DNA from: Rhizobiaceae bacterium
GTDB lineage: Bacteria > Pseudomonadota > Alphaproteobacteria > Rhizobiales > Rhizobiaceae
Direction: 5' to 3'
NCBI GenBank assembly: GCA_023953845.1
Contig: JAMLJC010000001.1
Coordinates: forward strand, 124,001-188,000
DNA length: 64,000 nt
Part shown: positions 60,778-64,000 of the stretch, piece by piece
Layout of the letters: every line of letters starts with the position of its first letter
Position numbering within the stretch: position 1 is the first letter of the stretch
The notes under the pieces: generated by a model
Told to the model about the DNA's origin: nothing
Databases searched by the model: none
What the model saw: the letters and a program-made list of their open reading frames with translations, nothing else
Translations under genes and position numbers: made by a program

Positions 60778-61965
60778 ATGAACATCACCAAAGATCGCTT
60801 CAACGCGTTTCTCGATCTCCCGGAAGCATCTGTTTTCCATGCGCAATCCGGCCCGCTGACAGGGTTGACGCTGGCGGTCAAGGACATCTTCGATGTGGCC
60901 GGCTATCCGACCGGTTGCGGCAATCCGCAAAAGCAGGCCGAAGCAGCTCCAGCCGCAGCCACGGCGCCCGCCGTGCAGAAGCTTCTCGACGCCGGCGCGC
61001 GATTCGTCGGCAAGACCCAGACGGAGGAACTGGCCTTCTCCATGCTCGGCCAGAACGTGCACTTCCCGCGTCCGGTCAATCCCGCCGCCCCGGGCCGCGT
61101 CACGGGCGGCTCGTCCTCCGGCTCGGCCGCGGCGGTAGCCGGCGGATTGGCCGACATCGCCACCGGTTCCGATACCGGCGGCTCCATACGCGCGCCGGCA
61201 AGCTTCTGCGGGCTGGTCGGCCTACGCACCACGCACGGCGCCATCTCGCTCGAAGGTACGATGCCGCTGGCGTCCTCCTTCGACACGTTCGGCTGGTTCG
61301 CGCGGGATATCGAGATCTACGAGAAAGTAGGCGAAGTGTTGTTGCGCGGTGGGGGTACACTGGACCGCCCGCTTCGCATCGAAGCGCTCGACACCCTCCT
61401 CATGGGTCCGGAAGAAGTCGCCGAGTACGCGCGCCTCGCATCGGTCGTCGCGGATGTGCTCGGTCGCGCAAGGGAAACCGCTGCGCCGCCGCAATCGATC
61501 GACGCGCTCTACTGGGCCACCCGAAAACTGCAGGCGCTCGAGGCATGGGACGCGCACGGGGCCTGGATCGAGCAGCCGGGCAGAAAGCTGGGTGAGGCAG
61601 TGTTCCAGCGCTTCCTCTTCGGCAAGTCGGTCAACGACGAGGACGTGAAGCGCGAATCGGAAATCAGGGCAGCCTTCACCGCGTGGCTTCGCGACCTTCT
61701 TGCGGATGACGGCATCCTTGTCATGCCGACGGTGCCCTGCCCGGCACCGGGAAGCGATGCGGGACCGCAGGTATTTTCCGATTTCCGGGAGCAGGCCATT
61801 CGTCTCCTGTGCTGGTCAGGCCTTTCCGGCTTCCCGCAGATCACGCTACCGCTCGGCACGGTGGCCGATGCGCCCTTCGGCATCTCGCTGCTCGGCCCTG
61901 CCGGCAGCGATCTCGCACTCATCGCGACGGGCAAGGCGATCATGCAGAACGCCGGGAACACCTGA
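60778..61965 (+). CDS. Amidase (amidase signature family)
   Basis: 395 aa. The Ser-cisSer-Lys triad is visible: K35 (LAVKDIFD), the GGSSSGS signature at 110-116 and the nucleophile region SDTGGSIRAP near S136. Hydrolyses an amide, substrate unknown; length and sequence are those of the general bacterial group rather than GatA. Its stop is one base before the LysR gene start, so the two are co-transcribed. Confidence 0.9.
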   Translation: MNITKDRFNAFLDLPEASVFHAQSGPLTGLTLAVKDIFDVAGYPTGCGNPQKQAEAAPAAATAPAVQKLLDAGARFVGKTQTEELAFSMLGQNVHFPRPVNPAAPGRVTGGSSSGSAAAVAGGLADIATGSDTGGSIRAPASFCGLVGLRTTHGAISLEGTMPLASSFDTFGWFARDIEIYEKVGEVLLRGGGTLDRPLRIEALDTLLMGPEEVAEYARLASVVADVLGRARETAAPPQSIDALYWATRKLQALEAWDAHGAWIEQPGRKLGEAVFQRFLFGKSVNDEDVKRESEIRAAFTAWLRDLLADDGILVMPTVPCPAPGSDAGPQVFSDFREQAIRLLCWSGLSGFPQITLPLGTVADAPFGISLLGPAGSDLALIATGKAIMQNAGNT

Positions 61966-61966
61966 C

Positions 61967-62890
61967 GTGGATACGCTCACCCGCATGCGCGCCTTCATCG
62001 ATGTGGTCGAGGCGGAAGGCTTTTCCGCCGCCGGCCGCAAGGTCGGCCGATCGAAGGCGCTCCTGTCGAAATATGTGCGCGAGCTGGAGGACGAGCTCGG
62101 CGTCCTGCTGCTCAACCGCACCACGCGCCAGTTCTCGCTCACCGAGGCGGGCCACACCTATTACAAACGCGCATCCGAACTCGTCCAGGAAATCGATGGT
62201 CTTCAGGAGATCGTCCGCGATACGTCGGGCGACGTGCGGGGCCGGATAAAACTGTCGGCGGCGCGCACCTTCGCCGATGCGCCGATCGGCCAGTCGCTGA
62301 TCGACTTCGCCAAGGCTCATCCGGACATCGTGCTCGAAATCCATCTTGACGACCGTTTCGTCGATCTCGTCGAGGAGGGCTTCGACCTCGCCATCCGCAT
62401 CACGCGGTTGGAAAACTCGTCGCTCATCGCGCGCCGGCTCGCCCCCTTCTCCATCCGGATCGTCGCGACGCCGGAACTGCTGGAAAGGCACGGCGTGCCC
62501 ACCAAGCCGCAGGATCTGGCAAATCTGCCCTGCATCATCGACACAAACGGCCGCTGGCTGTCCAACTGGCAATTCCGCCGCATGAACGGCGACATCTATT
62601 CCGTTTCGGTCACTGGACCGCTCGAAGTGAACAGCCCGATGGCGACCCGCGCCGCCGCTCTGGCGAGCCTCGGTTTCTGCATCCTTCCCGATTTCATCGC
62701 CGAAGCCGACCTCAAGGCCGGACGCCTGGTCAGTGTGCTGGAAGACAGCCTGCCCACGAATGGCGGGATTTTTGCCATATACCCGCATCGGCGCTATCTT
62801 CCGGCGAAGGTGCGCGTTCTGGTGGACTTCCTCGTGCACTGGTTCAAGACGAACGGACGCGTCGACGGCGCAGATGCCGGCGCGTCCTAA
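61967..62890 (+). CDS. LysR-family transcriptional regulator
   Basis: 307 aa from the GTG at 61967. The N-terminal winged helix is MRAFIDVVEAEGFSAAGRKVGRSKALLSKYVRELEDELGVLLLNRTTRQFSLTEAG; the rest is the periplasmic-binding-like effector domain (about 90-290) of the CrgA/AaeR-like group. It follows the amidase by one base and may regulate it; the inducer is unknown. Confidence 0.93.
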   Translation: MDTLTRMRAFIDVVEAEGFSAAGRKVGRSKALLSKYVRELEDELGVLLLNRTTRQFSLTEAGHTYYKRASELVQEIDGLQEIVRDTSGDVRGRIKLSAARTFADAPIGQSLIDFAKAHPDIVLEIHLDDRFVDLVEEGFDLAIRITRLENSSLIARRLAPFSIRIVATPELLERHGVPTKPQDLANLPCIIDTNGRWLSNWQFRRMNGDIYSVSVTGPLEVNSPMATRAAALASLGFCILPDFIAEADLKAGRLVSVLEDSLPTNGGIFAIYPHRRYLPAKVRVLVDFLVHWFKTNGRVDGADAGAS

Positions 62891-62948
62891 TTCCGCCGGC
62901 TTTGGAGTCTCTATGCCAGTCTGCTTCGGAAAGGCCTGAAAATCGACC

Positions 62949-63608
62949 ATGCGAGCCCAGCCGCGAGGAGCAATCGGGATCGGGGTGCTGCTGGCTGCAA
63001 GCGTGGCGGCGACGCCGGCTCACGTACATCCGCATGTATTCGCCGAGGCCCGGCTGGAAGTCGACGTCGATCCTGCCGGCACCGTCACGGCCCTGAAACA
63101 CGTATGGCGCTTCGACGACGTCTTTTCGAGCACCGTCCTGGTCGAGTTCGACAAGAATTCGGATCTGAAGCTGGACGAGTCGGAATTGCAGGATGTCTCC
63201 AGTACCATCTATGACTCTCTGAATGACTTCAACTACTTCCAGGTCGTCACCCTGAACGGCAAGGACGTGGCGATGCAGAGACCGAAGAAGCTGATCGCCG
63301 CCTTCGAGAACAACCAGCTCATGGTGCTTTTCCAGTCCCAGCCGAAGCAGCCGTTGAAGCTCGGGGGCAAGGTCGATTTCGGCGTCTACGATCCCACCTT
63401 CTATACGGCGATCGATTTTCTCGACGATGACCAGATGGCCGTCAACGGCATGCCGCCAGGCTGCACGCGTGCCGTTATCCGTCCCGATCCGGACGAAGCC
63501 ATCGCGCAGAATCAGGCGACGCTCACCGAAGAGTTCTTCAACGATCCGAGCGGCACCGACCTCAGCAAGATTTTCGCGACGAGGCTCGAGCTTACCTGCC
63601 AGGGCTGA
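62949..63608 (+). CDS. DUF1007 family periplasmic protein
   Basis: 219 aa with a signal peptide (about 1-28) and an immediate histidine motif HVHPHVF at the mature N-terminus. The domain (ALKHVWRFDDVFSSTVLVEFDKN; FYTAIDFLDDDQMAV) is DUF1007, nearly always encoded beside NicO/RcnA-type nickel-cobalt exporters. The histidines may bind metal. It precedes such a transporter by 17 bp. Confidence 0.9.
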   Translation: MRAQPRGAIGIGVLLAASVAATPAHVHPHVFAEARLEVDVDPAGTVTALKHVWRFDDVFSSTVLVEFDKNSDLKLDESELQDVSSTIYDSLNDFNYFQVVTLNGKDVAMQRPKKLIAAFENNQLMVLFQSQPKQPLKLGGKVDFGVYDPTFYTAIDFLDDDQMAVNGMPPGCTRAVIRPDPDEAIAQNQATLTEEFFNDPSGTDLSKIFATRLELTCQG

Positions 63609-63625
63609 TCTCGAGGGGACAATCG

Positions 63626-64000
63626 ATGAACAAGACCTTTGCACGCGCCGTCTTCGGCCTTCTGCTCGTCAGCTATGTTCTCAGCCTGCTGCTGACCCGG
63701 GCGCATGCCAGTTCGCTGGGCATCGGCGCCAACGAGGCGGTGCTTCCCTCCACCGGCTACTTTTCCGGGCTGATGAACTGGATCAACACCCAGCAGCAGG
63801 GCTTCTACCGCTCGCTGACGGGCGCTCTGAAATCGATGCGCGACGGCGGCGGCGGCTTCTGGGCGCTCGTCGGTCTTTCCTTCGCCTATGGCATCTTCCA
63901 CGCGGCCGGTCCCGGACATGGCAAGGCTGTCATCTCGTCCTACATGCTGGCGAACGAGGTCGCGCTGCGGCGCGGTGTCATGCTCTCCTTCGTCTCGGCC
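63626..64000 (+). CDS. NicO family nickel/cobalt exporter (3' end outside window)
   Basis: 125 codons seen. An N-terminal signal-like helix (ARAVFGLLLVSYVLSLLLT) is followed by a luminal stretch and the diagnostic AYGIFHAAGPGHGKAVISSYMLA motif of NicO/RcnA transporters (metal-binding His residues within HAAGPGHG). GAGGGG precedes the ATG. It forms a two-gene unit with the DUF1007 protein and probably effluxes Ni/Co. Confidence 0.9.
   Translation, partial: MNKTFARAVFGLLLVSYVLSLLLTRAHASSLGIGANEAVLPSTGYFSGLMNWINTQQQGFYRSLTGALKSMRDGGGGFWALVGLSFAYGIFHAAGPGHGKAVISSYMLANEVALRRGVMLSFVSA

Overview
The window reads as a chromosomal segment of a high-GC alphaproteobacterium of the order Hyphomicrobiales, most like the Mesorhizobium/Phyllobacteriaceae branch. 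The grounds are ctrA, chpT and a DUF1134 (EipA) gene together, visN/visR and rem as flagellar regulators, motC/motE, flaF/flbT, several flagellin genes in tandem, and no sigma-28, FlgM, FliD or FliS. This placement is inference from gene content; no search was run.

Layout. 1-4577: an AAA+ ATPase (cut by the window start), a Phd/VapC-type toxin-antitoxin pair, and two conserved proteins of unknown function (DUF6638-like, DUF2333-like). 4779-11478: formate-tetrahydrofolate ligase, an SDR dehydrogenase, a HugZ-type protein, a copper module (CueR-type promoter, CopZ-like chaperone, CopA ATPase) and a SpoU/TrmH methyltransferase. 11512-16502: a cell-cycle block with a FliJ-like gene, ctrA, a single-domain response regulator, chpT, eipA and a membrane-anchored coiled-coil protein behind a perfect CtrA box. 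16512-19424: a large M16 metallopeptidase.

19836-57911 is one nearly complete flagellar cluster. It opens with visN/visR. A minus-strand operon follows (motA-fliM-fliN-fliG-flhB-orf), then a divergent plus-strand operon (DUF1217-flgF-fliI-orf-flgB-flgC-fliE-flgG-flgA-flgI-motE-flgH-fliL-fliP). Next come three flagellin genes, then fliF-fliH-like-motB-motC-fliK-lytic transglycosylase, then rem, and last flgE-flgK-flgL-flaF-flbT-flgD-fliQ-flhA-fliR-orf-flgJ-flgN-like-orf. Very short spacing and many ATGA/GTGA overlaps point to translational coupling. 58056-64000 holds an SCP2 protein, a GNAT acetyltransferase, an ornithine/lysine decarboxylase with a long, probably structured leader, an amidase, a LysR regulator, and a DUF1007/NicO metal-export pair cut by the window end.

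The most interesting theme is regulatory. TTAA-N7-TTAA boxes matching the CtrA consensus, exact or degenerate, sit at corresponding places upstream of all three flagellins and upstream of the coiled-coil gene. GANTC (CcrM methylation) sites cluster just ahead of ctrA and rem. Each flagellin leader carries a 7-8 bp stem with a 5-nt loop about 27-35 nt before the start codon, a plausible target for FlbT, which is encoded in the same cluster. Together these suggest that the cell-cycle phosphorelay encoded at 12-14 kb directly controls flagellin expression, with a post-transcriptional layer added.
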